Shown: piece after piece, positions 42,058 to 49,818 of the stretch
How positions within the stretch are numbered: the first letter of the stretch is position 1
Layout of the letters: each line of letters starts with the position of its first letter
NCBI RefSeq assembly: GCF_005893125.1
Contig: NZ_VCJS01000021.1
Location: 40,162 to 104,161 of the forward strand
Source of the DNA: Nonomuraea basaltis
GTDB taxonomy: Bacteria > Actinomycetota > Actinomycetes > Streptosporangiales > Streptosporangiaceae
DNA: 64,000 bases
Direction: 5' to 3'
The notes under the pieces: model-generated
The model's database searches: none
What the model was told of the DNA's origin: nothing
What the model saw: the letters and a program-made list of their open reading frames with translations, nothing else
Made by a program: the position numbers and the translations under genes

Positions 42058-43292
42058 GCTCCACCACCGAGGCCGCCGCCCCGCAGATCAGGGGCGGCGG
42101 TCAGCCGCGTTCCGGCCACGGCTGGCGGATGGTCGCCGCGCTGGCCGTCACCCAGACCATCGGGTACGGCGTGCTCTACTACGCCTTCTCCGTCTTCCTC
42201 GCGCCGATGGCCCGCGACCTGCACGCCACCAATGCCCAGATCGCCGCCGCGCTCACCCTGTCGATCCTGATCGCCGCGCTGGGCGCGCCGCTGGTCGGCC
42301 GCCGGCTCGATGCCCGCGGCGGCCGTGGCCTCATGACCGCCGGATCGATTCTCGGCACGACAGCCGTGCTGGCCTGGTCGCGGGTGGAGAGCCTGTGGCA
42401 GCTGTACGCGGTGTTCGCCGCCATCGGCATCGCCTGCGCCATGGTGCTCTACGAGTCCGCCTTCGCCGTCATCGTCAGCTGGTTCGACGGCCCTGCCCGG
42501 GAACGCGGCCGGGCCAACGCCCTGCTCGCGCTCACTGTCGTGGCCGGCTTCGCCTCCTCGATCTTCCTGCCGCTCACCGGGCTGCTGGTGCAGTGGTACG
42601 GCTGGCGCCAGGCCCTGGTCGTCCTGGCGCTGATCTACGGCGTGGCCGCGATCCCCCTGCACGCGCTCGTCCTGCGCCGCCGTACCCACGCCAAGCATCA
42701 GCCCGCCACCGCAGAAGAGCGTGCCGGCATCGTCAAGGCCGCCATCCGTCGACGGCCGTTCTGGCTGCTGGTGCTCGCCTTCACCGCCAACGGCGGCGCG
42801 GTGGCCGTGATGGCGGTGCTGCTCATCACCTACCTCATCCACCTCGGGCACTCACCCGTCCTGGCCGCGACGCTGGCCGGACTTCTGGGGGTGCTGTCGG
42901 TGACCGGACGCCTGCTCACCACCGGCCTGCAACGCCGCCTGCCCGCCGCACTCATCGCCGCCGCGATCTTCGCCCTGCAGGGCGTCGCCGTCCTGCTACT
43001 GCCGCTGGTCGGGCGCACGGTGCCGGGTGCCATCGGCTGCGTGCTGGGCTTCGGGCTGGGCTTCGGCATCGCCTCCATCACCCTGCCGCACCTGCTGGCC
43101 GGCCGGTACGGCACCGTCGCCTACGCCTCGTTGTCCGGCCGTATCGCCGCCTTCTCCGTCGCCGACAAGGCCCTCGCTCCGCTGGGAGCGGTCGCGCTCG
43201 CCCAAGCGGTCGGCTACGTCTGGGTGATGGGCGCGGTGGCCACCGCCTGTGTGATCGCCGCGTTGGCCTTGGTCGCCTACCATCGCGTATAA
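42054..43292 (+). CDS. MFS transporter in arsenic cluster
   Basis: 412 aa from GTG 42054. Twelve hydrophobic segments are apparent (GYGVLYYAFSVFLAPMARDL; AALTLSILIAALGAPLVGRR; ALLALTVVAGFASSIFLPLT; LLVLAFTANGGAVAVMAVLL; AIGCVLGFGLGFGIASITLP). Motif A-like GRRLDARGGR follows TM2. Not recognisably ArsJ by sequence features I can check by eye, but the operon context suggests export of an arsenic compound made by the preceding flavoprotein. The end carries TATAAT at 43288-43293, possibly the -10 of the next ArsR gene. Confidence 0.82.
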   Translation: MSSTTEAAAPQIRGGGQPRSGHGWRMVAALAVTQTIGYGVLYYAFSVFLAPMARDLHATNAQIAAALTLSILIAALGAPLVGRRLDARGGRGLMTAGSILGTTAVLAWSRVESLWQLYAVFAAIGIACAMVLYESAFAVIVSWFDGPARERGRANALLALTVVAGFASSIFLPLTGLLVQWYGWRQALVVLALIYGVAAIPLHALVLRRRTHAKHQPATAEERAGIVKAAIRRRPFWLLVLAFTANGGAVAVMAVLLITYLIHLGHSPVLAATLAGLLGVLSVTGRLLTTGLQRRLPAALIAAAIFALQGVAVLLLPLVGRTVPGAIGCVLGFGLGFGIASITLPHLLAGRYGTVAYASLSGRIAAFSVADKALAPLGAVALAQAVGYVWVMGAVATACVIAALALVAYHRV

Positions 43293-43293
43293 T

Positions 43294-43310
43294 TTCGATA
43301 GATTTCGAAT
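43294..43310. promoter_or_regulatory. Tandem ATTTCGA repeats, candidate ArsR site
   Basis: ATTTCGA occurs twice within about 43292-43309, separated by TAG, right after TATAAT and about 15 bp before the ATG of the ArsR gene. AT-rich and repetitive in an otherwise GC-rich context. Proposed autoregulatory site; inferred from position. Confidence 0.42.
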
Positions 43311-43323
43311 TAAGGGGTGCAGG

Positions 43324-43701
43324 ATGACCGCCGTCACGATCCAGTGCTGCGCGCCGATCGCGCGCGAGCCGCTGTCGGAGACCGACGCCGCCGAGCTCGC
43401 GGTCATGCTGAAGGCCGTCGCCGACCCGGTACGGCTGCGCCTGCTGTCGATGATCGGATCCCACGCCGGAGGCGAGGCCTGCGTGTGCGACCTCACCGAC
43501 GCCTTCGACCTGACGGCGCCCACGATCTCGCACCACCTCAAGGTGTTGCGTACGGCGGGCTTGATCGATGGCGAACGCCGCGGCACCTGGGTCTACTACC
43601 GGATCATCCCCGAGGCGGTGAACAAGCTGGGCGCCCTGTTCGCGCCGCTCACCGAGCCCGCATCCAGCAGGCCGGGTGAGCTGGAGCTCACCCCCGTATG
43701 A
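43324..43701 (+). CDS. ArsR-family arsenic regulator (CVC type)
   Basis: 125 aa. Winged helix with VMLKAVADPVRLRLLSMIGS, the metal-binding helix EACVCDLTDAFD (Cys-Val-Cys), recognition helix TAPTISHHLKVLRTAGLI and wing GTWVYYRIIP. An extra N-terminal pair (TIQCCAPIA) may complete an As(III) site. The ATG at 43324 follows AGGATG bases; the stop overlaps the flavoprotein gene (ATGA). Likely controls itself and that gene, perhaps the arsC-acr3 unit too. Confidence 0.94.
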   Translation: MTAVTIQCCAPIAREPLSETDAAELAVMLKAVADPVRLRLLSMIGSHAGGEACVCDLTDAFDLTAPTISHHLKVLRTAGLIDGERRGTWVYYRIIPEAVNKLGALFAPLTEPASSRPGELELTPV

Positions 43702-44769
43702 CCGATGCACCCCGCGCGGTCGATGTCCTGGTCATCGGCGGTGGCCAGGCGGGCTTAGCCGCCGGCTACTACCTGCGCCGCGCCAAGGCCGACTTCGTCA
43801 TCCTCGACGCCCAAGAGCGACCGGGCGGAGCGTGGCGGCACGCCTGGCCGTCGCTGCGGCTGTTCTCGCCCGCCCAGTACAGCTCGCTGCCCGGCCGCAT
43901 GATGCCCTCGCCTCCCGGCGGCGGCTACCCGAGTGCCGAGGACACCGTCTCCTACCTGACCGACTACGAGCAGCGCTATCAGCTCCCGATCGTCCGGCCC
44001 ACGACGGCGCGTGCCGTACGGCGCGGCGACGGGCGTCGTGGAGACCGACAGGGACGTCTGGCAGGCCAAGATCGTCATCAGCGCGACGGGCACCTGGTGG
44101 CGGCCCTATATCCCGCACTATCCGGGCATAGGCGGCTTCCGCGGCCGGCAGTTCCACACCGCCGGCTACCGAGGCCCGGAGACCTTCCGCGGTCAGCGCG
44201 TGGTCGTGGTGGGGGGCGGCAACTCCGCCGCCCAGATCCTCGCCGATCTTTCCACCGTCGCGCACACCACCTGGACCACTCTGCGACCGCCCCGCCTGCT
44301 GCCTGACGAGGTCGACGGCCGCGCCTTGTTCGACCTGGCCACCCGCCGCCACAGAGCAGTCCAGGCCGGTGAAACCGCACCCCGCATCGGTGACCTGGGT
44401 GACATCGTCGCCGTCCCTCCCGTACGCGAGGCTCGCGACCGGGGAGCGCTCAAGGCCGAACCGATGTTCGCCCGCCTCGCACCGACAGGGGTCGCCTGGA
44501 GCGACGGCACCACGCTGGATGCCGACGCCATCATCTGGTGCACTGGCTTTCGCCCTGGCCTGGGCCATCTGGCGCCGCTGCGGCTACGCGGCCATGACGG
44601 GCTCATCCCGACCGAAGGCACCCGAGCCGCAGGCGAGCCACGTCTGCACCTGCTCGGCTACGGCGACTGGACCGGCCCCGCCTCCGCCACCCTCATCGGT
44701 GCCAGCCGCACGGCACGAGAGACGATCGCCACGATCATCGAGCAACTGCGAACCACTCAGGAACGCTGA
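43698..44769 (+). pseudogene. ArsO-like flavoprotein gene with frameshift
   Basis: The first part (43698 to about 44010) encodes VLVIGGGQAGLAAGYYLRRA and LRLFSPAQYSSLPGRMMPSP in one frame, closely parallel to the ArsO-like protein at 37838-38920. From about 44020 the homologous protein continues in another frame (VVETDRDVWQAKIVISATGT, NADPH motif VVVVGGGNSAAQILADL, IIWCTGFRPGLGHL) to TGA 44767-44769. One or two bases in the GC-only stretch 44000-44040 would restore about 355 aa. Either a true inactivating mutation or a sequencing error. Confidence 0.75.
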
Positions 44770-44844
44770 TTGCTGCCCGATGCTCCGCCGACTCCGACCG
44801 AACCCGCCTGGCGCGCGGCCCGCAACAGCCGAACCGGCCCGCCG

Positions 44845-45084
44845 TTAGCCAGCGGTCCGACCGCTCGGGTCGGCGAGTTGCTCACACCAGCGCGAAGCCG
44901 GATCAACGTACGGTCGCAGCAACGCGGTCAGACCCGGATCGCTTCGGCCGAGGAGATCGTCGGCCACGACCTTCCGGGCCACTCCGGCGAGCAGATCGGC
45001 GACCTGGACCCGTGAGTCGGTCCGCGAGTCCACCTGACGGAATCGGATGAAGCGACCTCGATCGCGTGGCCAACCGGGGAGCAC
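44845..45084 (-). pseudogene. DUF3800-like C-terminal fragment
   Basis: Minus-strand frame reading GRFIRFRQVDSRTDSRVQVA, then DLLAGVARKVVADDLLG and LTALLRPYVDPASRWC. The VQVADLLAG block is typical of DUF3800-type RNase-H-like proteins near their C-terminus. Start and core are missing. It occupies the gap between the frameshifted flavoprotein and arsC. Confidence 0.42.
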
Positions 45085-45111
45085 TCCATGCCTGTCCTTT
45101 TGTCGCCGTCC

Positions 45112-45510
45112 TCAACCAGCGGAGAGCAGCTCTTTGATCAGTTGCTCGATGCGGGTACGGATCTCGTCGCGGATCGGGCGGACGGCCTCGATGCCCTGGC
45201 CCGCCGGGTCGTCGAGCTTCCAGTCCTCATAGCGCTTGCCGGGGAAGACAGGGCAGACATCCCCGCAGCCCATGGTGATGACCACGTCGGAGGCCTCGAC
45301 TGCGTCGACGGTGAGGACCTTCGGTTGCTCGGCGGTGATGTCGATGCCGACCTCACGCATGGCCTCGACGGCGACGGGGTTGATCTGGTCGGCGGGCGCG
45401 GATCCGGCCGAGCGGACCTCGATGCGGTCACCGGCCAGGTGGGAGAGCCACCCGGCGGCCATCTGCGATCGGCCGGCGTTGTGCACGCAGACGAACAGGA
45501 CACTAGGCAC
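45112..45510 (-). CDS. arsC: Arsenate reductase (low-MW phosphatase type)
   Basis: 132 aa from GTG 45510. Catalytic loop CVHNAGRSQMA near residues 8-18 (C-x5-R) and the second redox site MGCGDVCPVFPGKRYEDW near 76-93 identify the low-molecular-weight phosphatase-like ArsC that reduces arsenate to arsenite with thioredoxin or mycothiol. Length and C-terminal IRDEIRTRIEQLIKELL are complete. The start lies inside the last codons of acr3 (8-bp overlap), so both are made together. Confidence 0.94.
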   Translation of the reverse strand: MPSVLFVCVHNAGRSQMAAGWLSHLAGDRIEVRSAGSAPADQINPVAVEAMREVGIDITAEQPKVLTVDAVEASDVVITMGCGDVCPVFPGKRYEDWKLDDPAGQGIEAVRPIRDEIRTRIEQLIKELLSAG

Positions 45511-46549
45511 CAGCGGACTCCTTACTGAACAGACGCCGCCCCCACAAGCTGACGTATACCAGGGCGACCAGGACGGGCACCTCGATGAGCGGGCCGACCA
45601 CCCCGGCCAGCGCCTGCCCCGAGGTGACGCCGAACACGCCGACGGCCACCGCGATGGCCAGCTCGAAGTTGTTGCCGGCCGCGGTGAAGGCGAGCGTGGA
45701 GGTGCGGTCATAGGGCAGGCCGATGGCCCGCCCGGCCAGGAACGAGCCGCCCCACATGAGGAAGAAGTACGCCAGCAGCGGCAGCGCGATGCGGGCCACG
45801 TCCAGGGGCCGTTCGCTGATCGTGTGCCCCTGCAGGGCGAAGAGTATGACGATGGTGAACAGCAGCCCGTACAGCGCGATCGGGCCGATCTTCGGCAGGA
45901 AGCGGGTCTCGTACCACTCCCGGCCCTTGGACCTCTCGCTCAGCTTGCGGGACAGGTATCCGGCCAGAAGGGGGATGCCCAGGAAGATCAGCACGTACTG
46001 GGCGATGTCCCACATTGAGACGTCCAGCGCCGCTTGGGACAGGCCGAGCCATCCGGGCAGGATTTCCAGGTAGAACCAGCCGAGCGCGCCGAAGGCGATG
46101 ACCTGGAAGATGGAGTTGAGGGCGACCAGGACGGCGGCGGCCTCGCGGTCGCCGCAGGCCAGGTCGTTCCAGATGAGCACCATGGCGATGCAGCGGGCCA
46201 GGCCGACGATGATCAGCCCGGTGCGGTATTCGGGCAGGTCCGGCAGGAGCGCCCAGGCCAGGGCGAACATCAGGGCCGGGCCGACGATCCAGTTCAACAC
46301 CAGGGACGCCACCAGCATGCGGCGGTCACCGGTGACGGTGTCGAGCCGGTCGTAGCGGACCTTGGCCAGCACCGGATACATCATCAGCAGCAGGCCCAGC
46401 GCGATGGGCAGCGAGATCTCGCCGATCTTCACCGCTTCCAGTGTTGTGTTCAGGCCGGGCACCAGCCGCCCGAGGAGCAGCCCGGCGGCCATCGCCAGCC
46501 CGATCCACACCGGCAGGAATCGGTCCAGGGTGGACAGTCCGCCGATCAC
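45503..46549 (-). CDS. acr3: ACR3-family arsenite efflux transporter
   Basis: About 348 aa from GTG 46549, ten membrane segments (FLPVWIGLAMAAGLLLGRLV; ISLPIALGLLLMMYPVLAKV; LIIVGLARCIAMVLIWNDLA; AALIPLL-type later segments). The conserved LARCIAMVLIWNDLACGD near 125 holds the functional Cys of ACR3. Pumps arsenite out. The start is uncertain: a better ribosome site (AGGAAG) serves an out-of-frame ATG at 46575 that encodes only nine residues and stops with TGA overlapping the GTG at 46549. Either a leader peptide couples translation or a base is missing. Downstream of ArsR, upstream of ArsC. Confidence 0.9.
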   Translation of the reverse strand: MIGGLSTLDRFLPVWIGLAMAAGLLLGRLVPGLNTTLEAVKIGEISLPIALGLLLMMYPVLAKVRYDRLDTVTGDRRMLVASLVLNWIVGPALMFALAWALLPDLPEYRTGLIIVGLARCIAMVLIWNDLACGDREAAAVLVALNSIFQVIAFGALGWFYLEILPGWLGLSQAALDVSMWDIAQYVLIFLGIPLLAGYLSRKLSERSKGREWYETRFLPKIGPIALYGLLFTIVILFALQGHTISERPLDVARIALPLLAYFFLMWGGSFLAGRAIGLPYDRTSTLAFTAAGNNFELAIAVAVGVFGVTSGQALAGVVGPLIEVPVLVALVYVSLWGRRLFSKESAGA

Positions 46550-46589
46550 GGCCGCGTGACAGTTGTAGAGGACATCCAGCTTCCTAGCC

Positions 46590-46931
46590 TCAGACCGTGG
46601 CGGGCGTGTTGAGCAGCGTCGACAGTTCGGCGAGCGTGTCGGGGACGAGCCGGTAGTAGACCCAGGAGGCGCGCCGTTCGGAGGTGAGCAGGCCGACGTC
46701 TTTGAGCACCTTGAGGTGGTGGCTGATGGTCGGCTGGGACAGCTCGAACGCGTCGGTGATGTCACAGACACAGGCCTCGCCGCCTTCGCGGCTGGCCACG
46801 ATGGACAGGATGCGCAGCCGTACCGGATCGCCCAGCGCCTTGAAGACGCGGGCCACGCCCGCGGCCTGCTCGGCGTCGAGTGGCTCACGGGCCAGCGGCG
46901 GGCTGCACTCCAAAAGTTCGAGCAGCTCCAT
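46590..46931 (-). CDS. arsR: ArsR-family arsenic regulator (CVC type)
   Basis: 113 aa with metal motif EACVCDITDAFE, recognition helix SQPTISHHLKVLKDVGLLTS and wing RRASWVYYRLVPD. An N-terminal Cys (LLECSPPLAREP) may be a third ligand. Head gene of the arsR-acr3-arsC operon, with GGAGAGTG upstream of the ATG. Very similar to the ArsR at 43324-43701. The inverted repeat at 46969-46984 lies about 40 bp upstream and is the likely operator. Confidence 0.95.
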   Translation of the reverse strand: MELLELLECSPPLAREPLDAEQAAGVARVFKALGDPVRLRILSIVASREGGEACVCDITDAFELSQPTISHHLKVLKDVGLLTSERRASWVYYRLVPDTLAELSTLLNTPATV

Positions 46932-46968
46932 TCACTCTCCTTGTATAGATACCGGCCGATGTCGGCTT

Positions 46969-46984
46969 CTGTCTATATTGACAG
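46969..46984. promoter_or_regulatory. ArsR operator-like inverted repeat
   Basis: CTGTC-TATATT-GACAG (46969-46984) is a perfect 5-bp inverted repeat around an AT core, embedded in the AT-rich run TGTCTATATTGACAGACATC. It sits upstream of the arsR-acr3-arsC operon and resembles operator half-sites of actinomycete ArsR proteins. Reads as promoter plus operator. Confidence 0.6.
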
Positions 46985-47009
46985 ACATCTATCCGTACTC
47001 GTGGCAGGG

Positions 47010-47126
47010 TCAGCCGCTCACCGGCACTTCGAGGTCGGCGAGCAGGGCGCGGACGCGGCGCTCGATCTCGTCGCGGATTGGGCGGATCTCCTCGACGGGC
47101 TTGCCCGCGGGGTCGTCGAGCTCCCA
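47010..47126 (-). pseudogene. Second arsC, 3' fragment
   Basis: Minus strand from 47126 reads WELDDPAGKPVEEIRPIRDE and IERRVRALLADLEVPVSG then TGA (47012-47010). This is the C-terminal 38 residues of a low-MW-phosphatase-type arsenate reductase; compare WKLDDPAGQGIEAVRPIRDE in the intact arsC. The catalytic N-terminal half is gone. It lies just upstream of the arsR promoter, oriented like arsR. Confidence 0.8.
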
Positions 47127-47128
47127 AG

Positions 47129-47437
47129 GGCCTGGCCAAGGGCGGCGCGAAGTTCAACCGCCTCGAGGGTTGCCGGTACGGCGATGGCAGCACCTTCTTC
47201 AACTCCACCAGCGGCGGCGACGCCAAGAACGGCGACCCGGCCAACGCGGATGGCTTCCGGGAGGGTTACGGGCAGGTCTGGCAGTACATCCCCGGCCGCC
47301 GCGACGGTGGCACACTGGTGCTGGTGTACGAGTCGCCCGGCCGCAAGGAGCTCGACTCGCCGGACAACCTGACCTTCACGCCCCGGGGCGGGATCGTCCT
47401 GTGCGAGGACGACGCCTCCTCGGTGTCATGTTCGTCA
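47129..47437 (+). pseudogene. PhoX-type alkaline phosphatase (DUF839) fragment
   Basis: Plus-strand frame: GLAKGGAKFNRLEGCRYGDG, TFFNSTSGGDAKNGD, GYGQVWQYIPGRRDGGTLVL, LDSPDNLTFTPRGGIVLCED. These are blades of the PhoX beta-propeller phosphatase family, including the GGDAKNG and DNLTFTPRGG motifs. About 100 of about 450 or more residues remain. Its left end abuts the arsC fragment exactly at 47126, marking a recombination joint. Confidence 0.7.
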
Positions 47438-47500
47438 ACACTCTCGGTTTCACCACCGCGTTGGACCCGCCGGGACGCACCTACGCCGAAGCGCTGGTGA

Positions 47501-47869
47501 CTCGCGGACTACGGGTCACCGGTCGCCGCCGCAACCGGGCTACGCAACGACGAGGCGGTCCGAGCGAACTTCGCACCGCTGACCGTGCAGTCCACCGCCG
47601 ACGATCACAAGGCCTACTACCCAGGTGCCACGCCCATCCATATGCGTCTCACCGGTGACCGCAGGACTGGACGGCTGCTGGGCGCCCAGCTCGTCGGGAG
47701 CCGCGGCGCCGAGATCGCCAAACGCATCGACGTGCTGGCCACCGGCATCCACCACGGCATCACCGTCCGGGAGATCCTGGACCTCGACCTCGCTTACACG
47801 CCACCGCTCGGCAGCCCATGGGACGCCCTGCAGCACGCGGCGCGCCACTGGCTGACCGTAACTGATTGA
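47501..47869 (+). pseudogene. NAD(P)/FAD disulfide-oxidoreductase, C-terminal fragment
   Basis: From the TGA at 47498-47500 the frame reads LADYGSPVAAATGLRNDEAV, then DDHKAYYPGATPIHMRLTGD, GRLLGAQLVGSRGAEIAKRI and ILDLDLAYTPPLGSPWDALQ. This is the dimerisation domain of the CoA-disulfide/mercuric reductase-like family, without its FAD and NAD domains. Reductases of this kind are often neighbours of arsenic genes. A GTG at 47585 could still give a 94-aa protein. Confidence 0.68.
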
Positions 47870-47934
47870 GATCCGCTGCCGCGTGCTGATTGAGCTAGGC
47901 AGGTGGCCACGTGGCAATCTGGCCGTAAGCATGC

Positions 47935-48009
47935 AAGCGGGAGCTCCTCGAGCAGCGTCTCGATCCACGCACGGATCTCGCCGCGGACCCGCCGGACCAC
48001 ATTCGATGA
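47935..48009 (-). pseudogene. Third arsC-like C-terminal fragment
   Basis: Minus strand reads VVRRVRGEIRAWIETLLEEL, matching the last helix of the low-MW-phosphatase ArsC (compare IRDEIRTRIEQLIKELL in the intact copy at 45112). Only this helix is left, adjoining the end of the arsM-arsN1 fusion gene. Evidence rests on about 20 residues, hence the modest confidence. Confidence 0.45.
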
Positions 48010-48036
48010 ACGCGTGCTTTCGGCGGCGAGGAGTCT

Positions 48037-49266
48037 CTAGGTTTCGCTGGTCGAACTGCGGCGCTCCATCAGCAGCACGTCGCGCCAGGTGCCGTGGTGG
48101 CGGCCGATGCGCTCGCGGGTGCCGACGACGCGGAAGCCGAGTGCCTGGTGCAGGGACAGGCTGGCGGCGTTCTCCGGGAAGACGCCGGTTTGGATGGTCC
48201 ACACGCCGGCGTCCTCGCCGGCGGCGATGAAGGCGGCCAGCAGGGCTCGGCCGATGCCGTGCGCCTGGCAGCCGGGGTGCACGTAGATGCTGTGCTCGAC
48301 CACCCCGGCATAGACGGGGCGAGTCGAGACTGACGAGCCGGCGACCCAGCCGACCACCTCGCCGGTCTGGGTGTCGGCGGCCACATAGCGCAGGTGCGGC
48401 AGCTTGCCGGCGGTGAAGCCCTCCCAGCTCGGCGCGGTGGTCTCGAAACTGGCCTGGCCGGTGTCCAGCCCGGCCTGGTAGATGGCCAGCACCTGGGCGG
48501 CGTCGGTTTCGCGCATCGGCCGGATCTCCAGGCCGGGCCCGATGGCGGGCTTGCCGGCCTGGACGATGGCCGAGTGCACGCCGTCGCCGTGATCGGCGGT
48601 CAGCGTGATGCGGATGCCGACGAAGCCCACCCGGGCCAGCAGTTGACGGTACTCCTCGACCGGCAGGGCCCCGGCCACGCAGCCTGTCCGCTGCTCGGCT
48701 GCGGCCCGCCGGACCGGGTCGGCCGGCCCGTCGGTGACCACGTCGCTCACCCCGAACCGGCCGCCCGGGCGCAGCACGCGAAAAGCCTCGGCCAGCACCG
48801 TGGCCTTGTCGTCGGACAGGTTGATCACGCAGTTGGAGATGACGGCGTCGACCGCCTGATCCGGCAGCGGCACATCCTCGATGGCGCCGTGCAGGAACTC
48901 CACGTTGCGCACCCCCGCCTGATCGGCGTGGGCGCGGGCCAGCCGGAGCATGTCCGGGCTGGCATCCAGCCCGTACGCCTTCCCTTGGGGGCCGACCCGG
49001 CGCGCCGACAGCAGCACGTCGATGCCGCCGCCCGAGCCGAGGTCCAGGACGCTCTCACCGGCCCGCAGCTGCGCGACGGCGACCGGGTTGCCGCAGCCCA
49101 GGCTGGCCCGCACCGCGCCCTCGGGTAGGCCCGCGGTGTCGTCGTAGCCAGCCGCGCCGAAGTGGCCCCGATCGAACTCCTCCCTTGAGCAGCCCGCGAT
49201 GGCCTCGCCGTCCAGGGCGGCCCGCGCCAGCCCCGAATAGCGCTCCACGACCTCGTCATGTGCCAT
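48037..49266 (-). CDS. Fused arsenite methyltransferase (ArsM) - N-acetyltransferase (ArsN1-like)
   Basis: 409 aa from ATG 49266 (GGAGC upstream; the longer frame to 49353 runs into the next gene). Residues 1-235 are an As(III) S-adenosylmethionine methyltransferase: SAM motif VLDLGSGGGIDVL at 73-85, and cysteines C58 (SLGCGNP), C146 (ISNCVINLS) and C196 (RTGCVAGAL) in the positions of the arsenic-binding trio, plus C26. Residues 247-405 are a GNAT domain of the phosphinothricin/arsinothricin acetyltransferase type (IRPMRETDAAQVLAIYQAGL, GVVEHSIYVHPGCQAHGIGR, VFPENAASLSLHQALGFRVV). ArsN1 acetylates the antibiotic arsinothricin; ArsM methylates arsenite. One chain would hold both detoxification steps. 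An 11-bp gap separates it from the ArsR gene upstream. Confidence 0.9.
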   Translation of the reverse strand: MAHDEVVERYSGLARAALDGEAIAGCSREEFDRGHFGAAGYDDTAGLPEGAVRASLGCGNPVAVAQLRAGESVLDLGSGGGIDVLLSARRVGPQGKAYGLDASPDMLRLARAHADQAGVRNVEFLHGAIEDVPLPDQAVDAVISNCVINLSDDKATVLAEAFRVLRPGGRFGVSDVVTDGPADPVRRAAAEQRTGCVAGALPVEEYRQLLARVGFVGIRITLTADHGDGVHSAIVQAGKPAIGPGLEIRPMRETDAAQVLAIYQAGLDTGQASFETTAPSWEGFTAGKLPHLRYVAADTQTGEVVGWVAGSSVSTRPVYAGVVEHSIYVHPGCQAHGIGRALLAAFIAAGEDAGVWTIQTGVFPENAASLSLHQALGFRVVGTRERIGRHHGTWRDVLLMERRSSTSET

Positions 49267-49277
49267 GATCGGCTCCT

Positions 49278-49613
49278 TTACTCGCAGGTGGGCGCGGCCG
49301 GGACGGGGTTGCCCATGACCACGTCGGCGGCGGTCGGGAAACAGCCCACGCACGCCTCGTTGATCCGGTAGAGGCTGGACGTTCCTTGCCGTTCGACCAG
49401 CACGAACCGCACCTCGGCCAGGATCTTCAGATGGTGCGACACCGTGGACTGCCCTACCCCCGAGGCGGCTACGATTTCGCCCACGCTCATCGGCGTCCGC
49501 CGCCGTGCCAGCAGCGACACGATCTGGATCCGCGTGGCATCGGCCAGCGCCTTGAACCAGCCGGCGTACTCCTCGGCCTCGGCCCGCGCCAGAGGTCCTT
49601 GCTCAGTATTCAT
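49278..49613 (-). CDS. ArsR-family regulator with C-terminal Cys motif
   Basis: 111 aa from ATG 49613. Winged helix (GWFKALADATRIQIVSLLAR, VGEIVAASGVGQSTVSHHLK, EVRFVLVERQGTSSLYRINE). Metal ligands appear to be in the tail NEACVGCFPTAADVV ... PTCE. This type (Cys at the C-terminus) is commonly paired with arsM. It is the head of the arsR-arsM/arsN1 unit. Upstream, CGATAAACGATAAA (about 49623-49636) contains a tandem CGATAAA repeat that could be its site. Confidence 0.9.
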   Translation of the reverse strand: MNTEQGPLARAEAEEYAGWFKALADATRIQIVSLLARRRTPMSVGEIVAASGVGQSTVSHHLKILAEVRFVLVERQGTSSLYRINEACVGCFPTAADVVMGNPVPAAPTCE

Positions 49614-49818
49614 CGAACATCGACGATAAACGATAAAGAGGGTATGGGGAAGACCTCTTCTTACCTCGTCGAGGTCGCCTCCGCCGCCCGGCTGGGCTCC
49701 CGGCGCTGACGCATCCGATCCGGTGGGAGGTGATCGAGCAGAACTGGCTGCTCCCACTGCCCAGCGCAGTCAAGCCCTACTGCGGTACATGAGCGGCCAG
49801 GTGCCCGAGTCGCCGGGA

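Noticed and set aside
43288..43293. TATAAT as a firm -10 promoter element of the ArsR gene
   Set aside because: It overlaps the exporter stop codon and no well-spaced -35 is visible; noted as a possibility only.
49690..49790. Possible Tn3 transposase scrap (HPIRWEVIEQNW)
   Set aside because: Only about 12 residues resemble the transposase; no other part or inverted repeats found, so the match may be chance.
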